Of a DNA stretch of 64,000 nt, positions 17,686-27,750 are shown piece by piece. Position 1 is the first letter of the stretch. Every line of letters starts with the position of its first letter. Origin of the DNA: Hyphomicrobium sp. (lineage in GTDB: Bacteria; Pseudomonadota; Alphaproteobacteria; Rhizobiales; Hyphomicrobiaceae). The notes below the pieces were generated by a model. The model was not told the DNA's origin and ran no database searches. It worked only from the letters and a program-made list of their open reading frames with translations. The position numbers and the translations under genes are program-made. The stretch lies in the NCBI GenBank assembly GCA_002928735.1, contig PERL01000006.1, positions 62,001-126,000 on the forward strand, read 5' to 3'.

Positions 17686-18061
17686 GAGTGAGCCTTTCGA
17701 AGCGTGAAGTTGATTGGGATGCGGTCGACGGCCAGCATCTCTGCCGGGCCAAGTGGACACCAACAGGAATGTGTGTGCCACGCCTGACATGCCTCAGTCT
17801 TGCGTTCGATCAATGTCCCATGGGCGGCTTCAATCTAGAATTACACTTTCGCGAACCAGTGGCTTGATCTGTTGAACTCATTCAATACATCAGTATGCGG
17901 AGCAAGGCTCCGGCCGTTGCCTGAGCAGGCTTTGTTTCCCGATGCGCCAAAAGTCTATCCGGCCGCATAGACCATGAAACCTTAACAGCCGTGACGGTCC
18001 GTTGGCCGTTCAAAGGGCCCCCGTGTATAAACACGTCCTATTTCTCAGATCGGACCCTCCC
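17686..18061. other. Divergent intergenic region, DUF465 / mogA
   Basis: These 376 bases hold the leaders of the DUF465 gene (minus) and mogA (plus). Apart from an AT-richer patch around 17840-17890, which could be promoter, I see no palindrome, terminator or credible short gene. Confidence 0.4.
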
Positions 18062-18592
18062 ATGACCGCCCGCATCGGCATCGTCACCATTTCAGATCGC
18101 GCCAGCGCCGGCATCTATGAAGATAAAAGCGGTCCCGCCATCCGCGATGTCCTCACCGAACTGCTCACTTCACCCTGGGAAGCCATCACCCGCGTTATCC
18201 CCGATGATCAGCCAGGCATCGAAGCAACCCTCGTCGATCTCGCCGACAACGAGCAGTGCTGTCTTATCCTCACCACCGGCGGCACCGGTCCCGCCGCGCG
18301 CGACGTGACGCCCGAGGCCACTGAAGCGGTCTGCGAGAAAATGATGCCGGGCTTCGGCGAACTGATGCGCCTCGAAAGCCTCAAGCAGGTGCCGACCGCG
18401 ATCCTCTCGCGCCAGACCGCCGGCATCCGCGGCGCGTCCCTCATCGTCAATCTACCCGGAAAACCAGCCGCCATCCGCCTCTGCACGCTGGCCGTCTTCC
18501 CAGCCATCCCCTACTGCATAGACCTGATCGGCGGCCCGCGTCTCGAAACCAATCCCGCCGTCAGCAAAGCCTTCCGCCCCGCCGGCGCGTGA
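18062..18592 (+). CDS. mogA: Molybdopterin adenylyltransferase MogA
   Basis: It adenylates molybdopterin with ATP to prime molybdate insertion in the cytoplasm. At 176 aa it matches single-domain MogA. The family motifs are IVTISDRASAG at the N-terminus, LILTTGGTGPAARDVTPEAT (the substrate-binding GGTG loop and its catalytic Asp), and LIVNLPGKPAA. The ATG at 18062 is taken because the protein begins at the first conserved strand; an extension to 18002 adds unrelated sequence. It works upstream of the molybdenum hydroxylase at 11386-14068, although the two are not in one operon. Confidence 0.93.
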   Translation: MTARIGIVTISDRASAGIYEDKSGPAIRDVLTELLTSPWEAITRVIPDDQPGIEATLVDLADNEQCCLILTTGGTGPAARDVTPEATEAVCEKMMPGFGELMRLESLKQVPTAILSRQTAGIRGASLIVNLPGKPAAIRLCTLAVFPAIPYCIDLIGGPRLETNPAVSKAFRPAGA

Positions 18593-18609
18593 AATGTTGC
18601 CACTCCGTC

Positions 18610-18632
18610 ATGGCCGGGCGTGACCCGGCCAT
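18610..18632. repeat. Intergenic palindrome (REP-like)
   Basis: ATGGCCGGG and CCCGGCCAT form a perfect nine-base stem around CGTGA, within the context GTC...CCAGG that is typical of palindromic repeats dispersed in Hyphomicrobiales genomes. A further imperfect GC-rich repeat follows at about 18688-18735. Confidence 0.6.
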
Positions 18633-18784
18633 CCAGGTCCTACACATTGGAGTGAAGCGGCGAGATCACCCACCTTCCCGGCGCGACGCGTCATCCTCGC
18701 ATGCGTGAGCGCGAGCGATCGCATGAGGGGATCCAACGCGAGAGTCGTCTCAGCCCCCAAATCGCTTGAGCGGCTCAGCGCCTC

Positions 18785-19054
18785 TCAATTCAAACGGAAT
18801 TCGCCATCCACCGCCTTCAATTCCGCCGGCCCGATGAGCGCCCTGTGGCAGACGGTGACGCGGTAGAGGAGCCCCTCGAGCTTCGCCTGCCAGAACATCA
18901 AGAAGCGATTGAGTTCCGGAAAGCTCGGCGCCTTGTCATACTCCTGCCAGACGTATTGCTGCAGGATCGCGGGATGATCGGGCAGGCGATAGAGAATGTC
19001 GGCGGTCGTCAATCCGAAGCCGTCGATCTGCCTCTGGAAGTCGGATGAGCTCAT
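18785..19054 (-). CDS. usg: Usg family protein
   Basis: An 89-residue protein of the alphaproteobacterial Usg family, whose function is not established. The conserved features are YGLTTADILYRLPDHP-like (here GFGLTTADILYRLPDHPA), YVWQEYD, FPELNRFL, and the C-terminal AELKAVDGEFRLN. The start at 19054 matches the family's usual N-terminus and has GGAGG about 11 bases upstream. It is divergent from the groESL promoter. Confidence 0.88.
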   Translation of the reverse strand: MSSSDFQRQIDGFGLTTADILYRLPDHPAILQQYVWQEYDKAPSFPELNRFLMFWQAKLEGLLYRVTVCHRALIGPAELKAVDGEFRLN

Positions 19055-19159
19055 GCGCTTGCAGTCCTCCGTTGGGGTTGGCACCCAAGAACAATTCTGT
19101 CCTCGCTTCGCCGTTCCCGTAAAGTGACTTTTGCGCATTACCTTTGCAAAATCAGAACC

Positions 19160-19186
19160 TTAGCACTCAATTCAAAAAAGTGCTGC
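19160..19186 (+). promoter_or_regulatory. CIRCE operator (HrcA-binding) of groESL
   Basis: TTAGCACTC, nine bases, then AAGTGCTGC. The left arm is the exact CIRCE half-site; the right arm matches the consensus GAGTGCTAA at six of nine positions. It lies immediately before the heat-shock-like promoter, which fits HrcA repression of groESL. No hrcA gene is in the window. Confidence 0.8.
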
Positions 19187-19193
19187 CAGCCCC

Positions 19194-19222
19194 CTTGAAG
19201 CCCAAAAAATCGCTCCATAAAT
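19194..19222 (+). promoter_or_regulatory. RpoH (sigma-32)-type promoter of groESL
   Basis: CTTGAAG at 19194-19200 and CCATAAAT at 19215-19222, 14 bases apart, resemble the heat-shock sigma consensus (CTTGAAA and CCCATNT). It overlaps the downstream side of the CIRCE element, the arrangement in which HrcA and RpoH both control groESL. Confidence 0.6.
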
Positions 19223-19378
19223 CGTTTGCCGAAACGAGCGCCGGGCGGTTTTCGCGTGGCGGCCGGCTCCCCGCGGGGGAGTCGCCACGCTTCAACCGAA
19301 GAGGACCGGCCGTTACGGCGGTCCCCCGGCGGCATCGTTTCGAACACCAAACTGTCGACAGGAAACAGGAGAAACACC

Positions 19379-19696
19379 ATGACGTTTCGCCCGCTCCATG
19401 ACCGCATCGTCGTCAAGCGCATCACCGCGGACGAAAAGACGGCCGGCGGCATCATCATCCCCGACACCGCGCAGGAAAAGCCGCAGCAAGGCGAGGTCAT
19501 CGCCGTCGGCCCCGGCGCCCGCAACGAACGCGGTGAGATCGTCGCCCTCGATGTGAAGGTCGGCGACACGGTGCTCTTCGGCAAGTGGTCCGGCACTGAA
19601 GTCAAGATCGATGGGCAGGACCTGCTCATCATGAAAGAAAGTGACGTGATGGGCATACTCGAAAAGCCCGCATCCAACCTCAAGAAGGCCGCCTGA
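19379..19696 (+). CDS. groES: Co-chaperonin GroES
   Basis: The 105-residue cap of the GroEL folding chamber. It begins [13 protein letters not shown], has the mobile loop around [14 protein letters not shown]-like sequence (here [19 protein letters not shown]), and contains the [12 protein letters not shown] roof strand. The ATG at 19379 follows AGGAGAAACACC; a longer in-frame extension upstream covers the promoter leader and is not credible. It is the first gene of an operon with groEL 53 bases downstream and is controlled by the CIRCE/RpoH region. Confidence 0.98.
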   Translation: MTFRPLHDRIVVKRITADEKTAGGIIIPDTAQEKPQQGEVIAVGPGARNERGEIVALDVKVGDTVLFGKWSGTEVKIDGQDLLIMKESDVMGILEKPASNLKKAA

Positions 19697-19734
19697 ACGG
19701 GGCCTCCCATTCCCACCATCCAAGTTCAGTTTGA

Positions 19735-21375
<1,641 letters not shown>

Positions 21376-21404
21376 GCTAAACGAAGGACATCTATCACTG
21401 ACCA

Positions 21405-21434
21405 GCGCCGCGGCACCCCCGCGGCGCCTTTCTT
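21405..21434 (+). terminator. Terminator of groESL
   Basis: GCGCCGCGG and CCGCGGCGC form a perfect nine-base stem with a five-base loop, followed by CTTTCTT, 30 bases after the groEL stop. Confidence 0.85.
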
Positions 21435-21497
21435 ATCCTCACAGCGTCCCAGCCGATTAACCTTGTAATCCTCCGTTTGCATCTCCATCTATAGTCG

Positions 21498-21749
21498 ATG
21501 GACGAGTTCAATTATCAGGTGCCGGCTGAAGTGTATGCCAGCCGGGGCCGCGGGGCCGCCAAGCGTCCGATGACGTTTTATCGCTTCGCCAACGCCGCTG
21601 AGGCCATTCGCTTCGTCATGGAAAAACTGCCCGTCGAAATGCTTCATGGTACTGTCATGGAGATCGGCGAGACGCGGTTTATCGGCAACGACATCAAGCG
21701 CCTTTATGGCAGCGATGAATATCCGCTGGCTCGTGCACTGCCCGCGTAA
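21498..21749 (+). CDS. Conserved small hypothetical protein
   Basis: An 83-residue soluble protein with no signal peptide or TM segment. The sequence pattern RPMTFYRFANAAEAIRFVME resembles short rhizobial hypothetical proteins that begin with an aromatic-rich strand and a helix, and the end (RFIGNDIKRLYGSDEYPL) is compact. No function can be offered. The ribosome binding site is weak, so the start is uncertain. Confidence 0.6.
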   Translation: MDEFNYQVPAEVYASRGRGAAKRPMTFYRFANAAEAIRFVMEKLPVEMLHGTVMEIGETRFIGNDIKRLYGSDEYPLARALPA

Positions 21750-21817
21750 ACGTTGAATTGAGTTCCTCCCAGGCCCGCGCAAATCGCGGTGCAGTCCATA
21801 TTGAAATCGGCTACAGT

Positions 21818-21883
21818 CCGCCCCGCGAAGCGATCCGACACGCCCACGCGAGGTGAGGCGACCCGCCCCGCGAGGCAATCCGA
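21818..21883 (+). repeat. Direct repeat of 21 bases upstream of lpxD
   Basis: CCGCCCCGCGAAGCGATCCGA-like units occur at 21818-21838 and 21863-21883 with two mismatches, 45 bases apart, ending 45 bases before the lpxD start. They could be paired activator sites or chance GC-rich similarity. Confidence 0.45.
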
Positions 21884-21928
21884 AATGGACCGGCAGGTGG
21901 CAAACGTGCTCCTGCGAAGGAGAACACG

Positions 21929-22954
21929 ATGCAGCACCCGGGCTTCTTCCATCGGGCCGGGCCGTTCACGCTCAAAGACATCGCCACCGCATCCGGTGCC
22001 ACAGTCATCGGCGAAGACGCGCGAACTATTGACGATGTGCGTCCCTTGCAGTCCGCCACCGAGCGCGATGTGTCCTTCTTCGAAAACCGCAAGTACGCCG
22101 CGTTGCTGGGCACCACGCGCGCCGGCGCATGCATTCTCTCGGCCCGTGATGCGGCCAAGGCGCCCCAAGGTATCTCCATTCTCACCAGCGACGCGCCGTA
22201 CACCGCGTTCGCCCGCGTTCTCACACTTTTCTATGCTGACGCGCTGCGCAGCAAAGCAGCAGCGTCCTCTGCCCATGGCAACGGCGCGCTCGTTCACGCC
22301 AGCGCCATCATTTCTGAGAACGCGACCATCGAGCCCGGTGCCGTCGTTGGCCGCGAAGCCGTGATCGGTGACGGTTCCGTCATCGCGGCCGGTGCCGTGG
22401 TCGGCTACCGCGTCGTCATCGGCAAGGATTGCTACATCGGCCCAGGCGCCACCGTCACGCATGCCATTCTCGGTGATGGTGTCATCATCCATTCCGGCGC
22501 CCGCGTCGGCCAGGACGGCTTTGGCTTCGCCATGAGCGCCAAGGGCCACTTGAAGGTGCCCCAGATCGGCCGCGTTTTGATCGGCGACGCCGTCGAAATC
22601 GGGGCCAATACCACCGTCGATCGCGGCTCGCTCGCCGACACGATCATCGGCGAAGGCACCAAGATCGATAACCTCGTCCAGATCGCCCACAACGTCGTCA
22701 TCGGCAAGCATTGCGTCATCGTCGCCCAGAGCGGCATTGCCGGCTCCGCCGAGATCGGCGACTTCGTCATCATGGGCGCCCATTCCGGCGTCATCGGCCA
22801 CGTCAAGGTGGGCTCCGGGGCCCAGATCGCCGGCAGCGCGCACGTCAAAGATGACGTTGAACCCGGGGCCCGCATGGGCGGCACGCCCGCGCGGCCCTTT
22901 AAGGAATGGGCCCGCGAAATCGCCGCCATCCGGCAGCTGGCCAAAAAATCCTGA
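21929..22954 (+). CDS. lpxD: UDP-3-O-acylglucosamine N-acyltransferase LpxD
   Basis: It N-acylates UDP-3-O-acylglucosamine in lipid A synthesis, in the cytoplasm with acyl-ACP as donor. The 341-residue protein has the N-terminal uridine-binding domain (about 1-105), then a left-handed beta helix of hexapeptide repeats (about 110-310), and a C-terminal helix. AHNVVIG near residue 255 contains the catalytic His. GGAG lies upstream of the ATG. In most alphaproteobacteria lpxD sits in a bamA-lpxD-fabZ-lpxA cluster; here it is alone, which may mean a second copy or a rearranged locus. Confidence 0.92.
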   Translation: MQHPGFFHRAGPFTLKDIATASGATVIGEDARTIDDVRPLQSATERDVSFFENRKYAALLGTTRAGACILSARDAAKAPQGISILTSDAPYTAFARVLTLFYADALRSKAAASSAHGNGALVHASAIISENATIEPGAVVGREAVIGDGSVIAAGAVVGYRVVIGKDCYIGPGATVTHAILGDGVIIHSGARVGQDGFGFAMSAKGHLKVPQIGRVLIGDAVEIGANTTVDRGSLADTIIGEGTKIDNLVQIAHNVVIGKHCVIVAQSGIAGSAEIGDFVIMGAHSGVIGHVKVGSGAQIAGSAHVKDDVEPGARMGGTPARPFKEWAREIAAIRQLAKKS

Positions 22955-23197
22955 ACGGCCTTTTTGCGGGTCTGAAAAACAAAATTGCGTTTTGCCTTGT
23001 AATTGTGCCGGATAACGCGTACATACCTCTCATCGACTTTGGGCCGGACCACCAGGCCGCAGCTTCTCCCGCGCTTCTAGCCTGGCAGAGCGCGTTCAGA
23101 CCCTCCAAACAATCGAAAAACTGAGAGCGAGTGGGCGCGTCCGCGTGCTTGCTCGCTCGTGAGTTTATTTTAGCCTGACTGAAAAAAGGAAATGCCC

Positions 23198-23407
23198 ATG
23201 ACCCCGGGTACCGTGAAGTTCTACAACTATCAAAAAGGCTTCGGCTTCATCACGCCGGACGCTGGCGGCAAAGACGTGTTCGTGCACGCCACTGCTCTTG
23301 AGCGCGCTGGCATGCAGGGCCTCGCCGAAGGCCAGAAGGTTCGCTTCGACACCGAAGAGGATCGCCGTTCGGGCAAGATCGCGGTCGGCCGGATTGAGGC
23401 TGCTTAA
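23198..23407 (+). CDS. Cold-shock domain protein (CspA family)
   Basis: A 69-residue single-stranded nucleic acid-binding protein of one OB-fold cold-shock domain. RNP1 is KGFGFIT and RNP2 is DVFVHAT. The start at 23198 has AAGGA seven bases upstream; the ATG at 23192 is too close to it. The leader since lpxD is over 240 bases, consistent with the long 5' UTRs by which csp mRNAs are controlled, though no cold box is identified. A strong terminator follows. Confidence 0.95.
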   Translation: MTPGTVKFYNYQKGFGFITPDAGGKDVFVHATALERAGMQGLAEGQKVRFDTEEDRRSGKIAVGRIEAA

Positions 23408-23438
23408 TAAGCGCCTCTCCACTGGACCGCAGTTGGAT

Positions 23439-23467
23439 AAAGCCGCTCCTCACGGGGCGGCTTTTTT
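23439..23467 (+). terminator. Terminator of the cold-shock gene
   Basis: AAAGCCGCTCC pairs with GGGGCGGCTTT (one G-T pair) around a four-base loop, ending in a run of six Ts. Confidence 0.88.
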
Positions 23468-23592
23468 CATGCCGGCGCGCCCTCCAATTTTCCGCGCACG
23501 GAGTTGACCAGGATCAAGGTTGGCCATTGAAGCCTGTCGTTCTGTGATTGTCACAATTGATCACAGCCGGCAGGCGCCGAAGGGGACCAACC

Positions 23593-24615
23593 ATGACCAC
23601 ACCTGATGACGGGATCGACGCAGCCGGCGCGGCAACGGTCGTCACCGAGCCAATGCCAGCGCCGCCGCCCTCGCCCCCGCAGGCGGCCACGACAGAGGCC
23701 CCCGCGGCCGCCACGACCCCCGCTGTAGAAGAACCCATTCCGCTGTCCCGCCGCCGCAAGGATCCGGAATACATTCGCCACGCTTTCGAAAGCGGCGAAT
23801 ACCCCTACCAAACCCGCATCCGCACCAGCGAATACGAGCAGGCGATGCTCGAACTCCAGGTCGAACTCCTCAAGGCCCAACGCTGGATCAAGGAATCGGG
23901 CGAGCGCATCGTCATCCTGTTCGAGGGCCGCGATGCCGCCGGCAAAGGCGGCACCATCAAGCGTTTCATGGAACACATGAACCCGCGTAGCGCCCGCGTC
24001 GTGGCGCTCGAAAAGCCTTCCGACCGCGAGCGCACCCAATGGTACTTCCAGCGCTACATCAACCATCTGCCCGCCGCCGGCGAAATCGTCTTCTTCGACC
24101 GCTCGTGGTACAACCGCGCTGGCGTCGAGCGCGTTATGGGCTTCTGCCACCCCAACGAATATCTCGAATTCATGCGCCAGTGCCCCGAGCTAGAACGGAT
24201 GCTCTCCCGCTCCGGAATCCGCCTCTACAAGTATTGGTTCTCCGTCACCCGCGCCGAACAATTGCGCCGCTTCAAATCGCGGGAAAAAGACCCGCTGAAG
24301 CAGTGGAAGCTGTCCCCCATCGACGTAGCCTCCCTCGACAAGTGGGACGATTACACCGAAGCCAAGGAAGCGATGTTCTTCTACACCGACACCGCCGACG
24401 CCCCTTGGACCATCATCAAATCCGACGACAAAAAACGCGCCCGCCTCAATGCCATGCAGCACTTCCTGGCGAGCCTCGACTATCCCACCAAGAACAGGAG
24501 CCTCATCCGCGGTCCCGATCCGCTCATCGTCGGCAACACCGCGCATGTCATCGGCCACGACCAGCATATCATCGGCAAGTCGATGCACCCCGAGAAGCGC
24601 CGTCGCGTCCCCTAA
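23593..24615 (+). CDS. ppk2: Polyphosphate kinase 2 family protein
   Basis: It uses inorganic polyphosphate to phosphorylate ADP or GDP (or the reverse). The 340-residue protein has an N-terminal Pro/Ala-rich stretch of about 55 residues, then the PPK2 core. Walker A is EGRDAAGKGG at about residues 110-119, Walker B is FFDRSWYNRAGVE at about 167-179, and KFWFSVTR-like sequence (here KYWFSVTRAEQLRRF) follows. The YPYQTRI segment before the core is typical of class I PPK2. The ATG at 23593 follows AGGGGACCAACC. It sits between a csp gene and the channel chimera without a shared operon signal. Confidence 0.92.
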   Translation: MTTPDDGIDAAGAATVVTEPMPAPPPSPPQAATTEAPAAATTPAVEEPIPLSRRRKDPEYIRHAFESGEYPYQTRIRTSEYEQAMLELQVELLKAQRWIKESGERIVILFEGRDAAGKGGTIKRFMEHMNPRSARVVALEKPSDRERTQWYFQRYINHLPAAGEIVFFDRSWYNRAGVERVMGFCHPNEYLEFMRQCPELERMLSRSGIRLYKYWFSVTRAEQLRRFKSREKDPLKQWKLSPIDVASLDKWDDYTEAKEAMFFYTDTADAPWTIIKSDDKKRARLNAMQHFLASLDYPTKNRSLIRGPDPLIVGNTAHVIGHDQHIIGKSMHPEKRRRVP

Positions 24616-24756
24616 TGCCTCAACCTCGGCGCGGCCTCGCCTTTCGCGATGTGCCGCTCCGGCCACACGCCTCAAAACCGGCACAAAGTCGCCACGACTC
24701 TCCATCCCGCCTCTGCTATGCGAAGCAGGTTGCGGAATGAGCGGAGATCGGGCGGA

Positions 24757-27021
24757 ATGGCGTTGACAAGCATTTGGCAGCGGGCAGCAGCCGCGATTTT
24801 GGCAGCATGTACGGCCCTCGCAGCGACCAGCGGCGAGGTGCTGGCCATCGAACCCGCCGAAGCTGCCACCAAACCGCCGCTCACGGTCAACGTCTTCGTC
24901 TCGACTCGCAACGACACCTGCTACGACCGCGGCGACGTCGCCGCCATCACCCGCTTCGCCACCGGCGCCCGCGACCGCATCAATGCCCAAGGCGGCATCG
25001 CCGGCCACAAACTCGACTTGCGCATCCTCGACGACTACCGCGATCCGAACCGCGCCATCGCCAATGTGCGCGAAGCCCTCGCCAATCCCGACAGCATCGG
25101 CATGGTCGGCCTGTCGAGTTCCGACCGCTCCAAGGCCGTATTCGATGCCACTGGCAAGGAGATCAAACAAAAGAACATCCCGTTCCTTTCTGCCATCTCC
25201 GTCAATTCCATCATCTCCGATTACCCCAACGTCTTCACGATGCGCGCCTCGCAAGACGACGAGCGCCTGCCCGTCCTCGCCCAATTTGTCCGCCGCTCCG
25301 GTTTCCAGCGCCCCGCCTTCGTCGGCCAGCGCGACACGCTGTTTTCAACGAGCCTCGCCGATGGACTCAACCGCGTCATGGGCGCCTACATCGTCGCCGA
25401 CCATCGCGTCGCCGTGAAAGATGACAAAGCCGATGCGGCGGAATTCCCCGCCATCATCGAAGACCTGAAAACCAAAAACGCCGACATCGTCTTCTTGGCC
25501 ATCGGCGGCGGCTCCAATGGCGAGTTCATCAAGCAATTGAAAGCCGCCGGGATCACGCCGGCCGTCATGCTCACCGGTCGCATCACCTCCGTCCCCAAGG
25601 ACATCCGCCAGGATTACAATGGCGCCCTCTTCGAACTGGTCTGGGACCGCCTGCCCGATCTCATGAACGCTCGTCTCATGAACCTCATGGCCGGCCAGCC
25701 GCCCGAAGATTGGATCTTCCTCGGCGACAAGTTCCCGGAGGCCCCTGGTTGGGCCAAGGGCGAATGCGAGGAACGCCCCGCCAGCGCCACCGTCGATCCC
25801 ACCTCCGACGACAACCTGCGCGCCATCGGCATCGGCACCCAATACGCCGATATGCTCGGTCTCATCGCCGCCGCTGCGCGCACCGCCCCGCGCGATGCCG
25901 GCATCAAGGATCTGCGCGCCCACATCATCGATCAGCTCACCAGCACCTACGCCGGAGGCCGCGGCGTCTTCCAGGGCCAATTCGAGAACTGGTCGTTCGA
26001 CGCTAAATCGCGCACCGCCACGCGCACGCCCTTCCTCGTCCAACTCGCGCCTGGCATGGGCCGCACGCAGCTGGCCCCCCTTCAGTTCGCGCGCCTCAAG
26101 AACGAAAACCTGCGCGCCATCGGCACCCAGTATCTCGACATCGACCTGATCCGGGTTTTCTCCGTTGACGACAACGCCAAGACGTTCCACGCCGAGTTCT
26201 ATCTGGCCATGCGCGACGACGGCCAAGAGAACTCCATCGATCTGATCGAATTCGCTAACGCCGTCATAAATCCCCAAACCAACGACCGCCAGATCACTGT
26301 CCGCACGCTCGCCAACGGCGAAAGGAGCGAAGCCTACCCCGACGGCATGAAAATTTACCACGTCTCTGGCCGTTTCCTATTCCAACCCAAACTCGAAACC
26401 TTCCCCTTCGACACGCAGCGCTTTGCCATCAACATTCGGCCCAAACGCGGCGACAAACCCTTCATCGTCCAGCCCCCGCCCGTCGAGCTGCGCGACACCG
26501 CGGTCGACGCCGATGGCTGGGAACCCAAGGATCAGTACGTCGGCTACGACGAAGATTTCGTCACCACCATCGACGCGAAAACCCACCAGCCAAGCATCGT
26601 GCCCTTCTACAAGGGCTCCTTCGTCTGGATCATGGAGCGCGAAACGACCGACTATTTCCTGCGCGTCGTCGTGCCTCTTCTGTTCATCATGGCGGTGGCC
26701 TACGTCTCGATCTTCATTCCCCTCTCGCACTTCGAAGCCATCGTGACCATCCAGGTGACGGCACTCCTCTCCGCCGTCGCGCTCTACCTGTCGCTGCCCG
26801 CCATCGACAGCGATGGCACCACGCTCTCCGACCGCATCTTTCTCTTCGCCTATTTGGCCGTCACCGTGATGATCGCGATCTCCGTCCTGCGCATCAATCC
26901 CTTCATCACCGACCGCCCGAAAGCCCAAATGGCGCTCACCGTCGCCCACGTGGTCCTCATCCCCCTGCTCGCCCTCATCATGGCCATCTACGTCCAGCGC
27001 GCGAGCATGGGGCTTGGATAG
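24757..27021 (+). CDS. Periplasmic-binding-protein / pentameric ligand-gated ion channel chimera
   Basis: A 754-residue protein fusing two modules. Residues about 1-30 are a signal peptide. Residues about 40-430 resemble the Leu/Ile/Val-type periplasmic binding fold (VFVSTRND, INAQGGIAGHKL, MVGLSSSDRS, FVGQRDTLFSTSLADGLNR). Residues about 458-630 look like the beta-sandwich of Cys-loop receptors, with the Pro-loop core FPFDTQRF but without the flanking cysteines, as in other bacterial channels. Four TM helices follow: about 634-655, 661-683, 692-715 and 726-748, with the M2 start FEAIVTI containing a Glu where cation-selective channels have one. The start is supported by GGAG about nine bases upstream. 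It would assemble as an inner-membrane pentamer whose gating could respond to a ligand caught by the binding-protein head. Solute identity is unknown. Confidence 0.85.
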   Translation: MALTSIWQRAAAAILAACTALAATSGEVLAIEPAEAATKPPLTVNVFVSTRNDTCYDRGDVAAITRFATGARDRINAQGGIAGHKLDLRILDDYRDPNRAIANVREALANPDSIGMVGLSSSDRSKAVFDATGKEIKQKNIPFLSAISVNSIISDYPNVFTMRASQDDERLPVLAQFVRRSGFQRPAFVGQRDTLFSTSLADGLNRVMGAYIVADHRVAVKDDKADAAEFPAIIEDLKTKNADIVFLAIGGGSNGEFIKQLKAAGITPAVMLTGRITSVPKDIRQDYNGALFELVWDRLPDLMNARLMNLMAGQPPEDWIFLGDKFPEAPGWAKGECEERPASATVDPTSDDNLRAIGIGTQYADMLGLIAAAARTAPRDAGIKDLRAHIIDQLTSTYAGGRGVFQGQFENWSFDAKSRTATRTPFLVQLAPGMGRTQLAPLQFARLKNENLRAIGTQYLDIDLIRVFSVDDNAKTFHAEFYLAMRDDGQENSIDLIEFANAVINPQTNDRQITVRTLANGERSEAYPDGMKIYHVSGRFLFQPKLETFPFDTQRFAINIRPKRGDKPFIVQPPPVELRDTAVDADGWEPKDQYVGYDEDFVTTIDAKTHQPSIVPFYKGSFVWIMERETTDYFLRVVVPLLFIMAVAYVSIFIPLSHFEAIVTIQVTALLSAVALYLSLPAIDSDGTTLSDRIFLFAYLAVTVMIAISVLRINPFITDRPKAQMALTVAHVVLIPLLALIMAIYVQRASMGLG

Positions 27022-27205
27022 CTAAACCATGCCCTGCATGCGCGCTTAAGCGGCTCTATCGCTTTCGACCGATGGTGCATGAGCCGCCACCCGCCACGAG
27101 ACCAGCGCCGGCTTAAATCTAAGCAAAAGTCCGCATCCTCAGGGTCGCACGCAACCCGGCGGCCGCGCCCGCGTTTCTCCTCCGCAACAATCGGAGAACA
27201 GACCC

Positions 27206-27472
27206 ATGAAACAGACCCTCGCCGCCCTCATGCTCGGCCTCGGCGCCGTCGTCGCCACCCCGGCACTCGCCGATGATGACCGCCCGCCGACCGCCGAAGA
27301 GCGCACCAAGATCGAAGCCGCCCTCAAGGCCGAAGGCTTCACCGCCTGGAAGGAAATCGAGTTCGACGACAACCGCTGGGAAATCGACGACGCAACCCAC
27401 ACCGACGGCAAGGTCTACGACGTCTACCTGCGCAAGGACATGTCGCTCGTCTTCAAAACCCTCGACGACTGA
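27206..27472 (+). CDS. PepSY-like small periplasmic protein
   Basis: An 88-residue protein with a clear Sec signal peptide (residues 1-22, cleaved after ALA) and a PepSY-type domain: a helix with TKIEAALKAEGF, then strands WKEIEFDDNRWEID and KVYDVYLRKD. PepSY domains are thought to modulate peptidases or bind divalent ions. CGGAGAACAGACCC precedes the ATG and a good terminator follows, so it is monocistronic. The strongly acidic composition of the mature protein is typical. Confidence 0.82.
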   Translation: MKQTLAALMLGLGAVVATPALADDDRPPTAEERTKIEAALKAEGFTAWKEIEFDDNRWEIDDATHTDGKVYDVYLRKDMSLVFKTLDD

Positions 27473-27495
27473 TCAGCGTCTCACCCACGCAAACA

Positions 27496-27523
27496 AAAGG
27501 CGGCCACATAGGCCGCCTTTTTC
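27496..27523 (+). terminator. Terminator of the PepSY gene
   Basis: AAAGGCGGCC and GGCCGCCTTT are perfectly complementary around ACATA and end in TTTTTC. Confidence 0.9.
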
Positions 27524-27555
27524 AGATCCAATCCCGCGGACCCCGCCACCCCTCA

Positions 27556-27738
27556 GGTGTCATCCCGGGCCTTGTGCCGGGGACACATTGGTCAGCACGC
27601 GCAGACGCAAATGGTACGCTGCGCCCCCGCCGACCCCACGTCACCCCCGCGAAGGCGGGGGCCCATTCAAGCCACTGAAAGAGCGCATCACCAGAAGCTT
27701 GGATGGATCCCGGCCTTTGCTGGGTTGACGGGAAAAGG
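27556..27738. repeat. Cluster of three intergenic palindromes (REP-like)
   Basis: Three different palindromes lie in this gene-free stretch: TCCCGGG...CCGGGGA at about 27563-27583; CCCCCGC/GCGGGGG at 27644-27661; and a TGGATCCCGGCC...TGGGTTGACGG element at about 27703-27733. All match the style of dispersed repeats in Hyphomicrobiales genomes. They separate the PepSY terminator from the 3' end of lepA. Confidence 0.65.
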
Positions 27739-27750
27739 AAGCGCAGCCCC

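Larger units (their letters stand above)
19055..19378. other. usg / groES divergent regulatory region
   Basis: This 324-base region contains the CIRCE operator and heat-shock promoter listed separately, and a leader of roughly 150 bases before groES. No other gene is supported here. Confidence 0.6.

Noticed and set aside
19226-19378. Longer N-terminus of GroES
   Set aside because: It covers the leader after the heat-shock promoter, has no Shine-Dalgarno, and exceeds the family length.
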